From Symsagittifera roscoffensis (lineage: Eukaryota > Xenacoelomorpha > Acoela > Convolutidae): a stretch of DNA of 64,000 nt. Every line of letters begins with the position of its first letter. Position 1 is the stretch's first letter. Shown here piece after piece: positions 62,001 through 64,000 of this stretch. The stretch covers positions 60,476,754 to 60,540,753 of the forward strand of contig NC_087065.1 of the NCBI RefSeq assembly GCF_963678635.1, given 5' to 3'. Under the pieces are notes generated by a model that did no database searches, was not told where the DNA came from, and saw nothing but the letters and a program-made list of their open reading frames with translations. A program made the position numbers and the translations under genes.

Positions 62001-64000
62001 TCCCAAGTAAGACTATCCAGCCAATTAAGTTTAATAAAACCTGCAAACTTTTCAAGAAATGGCCAAATTATCCCCATTGCTGAAGATCGTTGAAGTTGAT
62101 TGTGGCCAATTTATAGGCAATTCACACGCACGAGAAGTTTTATTTTGGACAAAAAAATGGCCAGCTCATCCGCACAGCAAGTTTGATTTTGGCCAATTAA
62201 TGGGCCAAATTGTCCTGTAAGAAGTGTGAGTTTGCTAGTTTGACAAACAAGAGGACTTACGAGGAGTTTGGTACAAGAAAATTAGTTATTAAGCTTGAAA
62301 TACAAACGTTGTCATCCCAGAGATATCCCGGTTTGTCGTAGAAAATAATGTATACACCAAAAAATTTGCGCTACCTCGAATGCAATATTAAATGGTGGTG
62401 CCACAAATGCAAAATCAGCAACAAAAATTTTTTTGCTTCCTTAAAAACCCGATGTTTCAACGCAGACAAACCGTTCGTAGTAAAATGGCCTTCGTTAACT
62501 TGACAACCAGAGCTTCAAAACAAAACCGAGTACAATCAATCTCCTAACCTCAAAGTCAAGCTCAAAGTCAGTTTTATGACTTTCAAAGTTCCTAAACATC
62601 ATCTAAAGGCTGAAAACTGATGAAAAAACCATTTACTGGCAAACAAAGTCGCGAAATATTTCAGAACATTATTCAACTTGATAACATTGGGAATTTTGCG
62701 AAAATATTCGGCTTGAAGTCCCGTCGGTTTGATGAGCAATACCCCAAAATTTTCATTACCAAAGGAAACTCAATGAACAATTTGGCAATTTTGGGCTAAA
62801 AACACCCATATTTTAGTTTAAAAAAAAATAGATCGATAACTTTGAAACCTGAAACTTATGAACAAAACCACTGATCAAGAAAGAAAGTGGTGAATTTGCC
62901 GTATAAATATGTTGACGACTCACGCTTTTTAAAGCGTAGCTCCGATCATTGAACTGTTTCTCGATGAAATCTTGGAATTATTGACTATATCTAGATGAGC
63001 CGAGGAGATAGTAAAAACCTACTGGAAAAATTTGGCGCCAATTCAAACAAGTAATCATTAACATTTTCTTTTGAAACAATTGGTCTCCGGTGAGCTCAGA
63101 AAACCAGTTTATTTTTCTTTTATGTTCTCCTTCGCAATACTTATTTATCTACTGAACACTAACTTCTGTTGTTTTTACATTCTGTAAAAAAATTTAAATA
63201 AATTTGTGCAAAAGCATTAGTGTTGCAGTGGAAATGCAAATACTATTTTGGCTGGCCTTTTCTCTGGCTTAAGACTTAAAACACACAAAACCAAACCTGA
63301 ATTCTCCGACTGCCTTTTAGGGTCTATGGAGCAGTAATAACATGAAAAACTTAAATGTAATAAAATAAATTTAAAAAAAACTTTCACGATTTTTTGTGAA
63401 AACATCCCCTCACACGCCATATGAAGTACAAAGTGATAGATTTTCCTCCTAATAACAATTCAATTATGATATATAAGCTTCCTTGAATCAATTGGAATGG
63501 TTTCTAAGGCGGAATAAATCTCTTTACAAAAATGATCACAGGTAAAATAGTTTTCAAATTTATGCTTAGGACAATAATAGTTTTCGAATGATAAAAAAAT
63601 ATTCCGTCAAAAATGGCTAAATGAAAAGTCGAAATTGCCTGAAGAAAAAAACCCACCCCGAGCACAAATATTTTGTTAATTTTGTTATGAAAGTCGGAAC
63701 AACAAGATTTCTCGTATCAGGGCGAGGCCCTGAATGATTCGACTGCCTATAAAGGTCTATGGAGCACTAATAAAATGAAAAAATTAATTGTATTAAAATA
63801 AATATAAAAAAATTATAAAATTTTCTTGCAAAAATCATCCCCCACACGCCATATAAAGTACTAAGTGATAGATTTCGCTCCAATAAAATCAATTATGGCA
63901 AATAAGCTTCCTTTAACCAATTTGTAACGATTTCTGAGACGGGTTAAATCTCCGCTTACGCGTTAACCGCGCGAAACATATCGCACGTTAATTGTTCCAA

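Larger units (their letters stand above)
57382..64000. repeat. Tandem array of a 2.6-kb unit
   Basis: Unit start CAGTTTTATGACTTTCAAAG occurs at 57382, 59968 and 62569, giving periods of 2586 and 2601 bases. Copy 3 is cut by the window edge. Copies 2 and 3 are almost identical over their shared part; copy 1 differs by more substitutions and small gaps, including a roughly 15-base deletion near 58195. Each unit holds two diverged family G elements in a row, then about 0.95 kb of unrelated non-coding sequence. Short open frames in the unit repeat with it and do not look coding. Confidence 0.9.

Noticed and set aside
1-64000. CRISPR arrays, operons, bacterial promoters
   Set aside because: The DNA is clearly eukaryotic (spliced genes, U2 snRNA, transposon remnants); the motif arrays have irregular spacing and both orientations, unlike CRISPR.

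Overview
The window is animal nuclear DNA. Short GC-richer exons are separated by long AT-rich introns with GT-AG splice sites. There is a U2 snRNA gene, a Pol III-type tRNA gene, an axonemal-dynein gene and an extracellular von Willebrand D-domain gene. Introns and spacers are packed with decayed transposable elements. I cannot name the species; a marine or other invertebrate metazoan is the most that can be said. All three protein genes read on the minus strand, right to left. I built their exons by hand from splice sites, reading-frame phase and domain order.

Gene 1 (33879 down to 9120, continuing past the left edge): 19 exons join in phase to 1140 codons. They encode a signal peptide, an N-terminal cysteine module that resembles the end of an EMI domain, then D1 (degenerate VWD, C8, TIL), D2 (VWD, C8, TIL), a D' TIL module and the start of D3. 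This is the N-terminal plan of von Willebrand factor, gel-forming mucins and SCO-spondin. A U2 snRNA gene lies in its last visible intron. The window left of the last exon (1-9100) holds a heavily mutated Ty3/gypsy retrotransposon on the plus strand and a foldback element.

Gene 2 (50043 to 38725): five exons encode a protein of about 245 residues of the axonemal dynein light chain p28/DNALI1 type. Its last intron holds a dead Mutator-like element (39972-42109).

Gene 3 (56025 to 50608, 5' end not found): seven exons encode a protein with one membrane segment and a long Gly/Pro/His-rich tail. I do not recognise it.

From 57382 to the right edge there is a tandem array of a roughly 2.6-kb unit (two full copies and part of a third).

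At least six dispersed repeat families recur. They include a hAT-like MITE with 8-bp target duplications, a 0.5-kb element beginning in a small hairpin, a longer family ending in a GTTCCGAC-type terminus, and several foldback elements. Some foldbacks carry an array of their own short motif. The most striking, at 24797-25335, encloses an apparently intact tRNA-Arg(TCG) gene inside about two dozen copies of GAGCGGTTT in both orientations.
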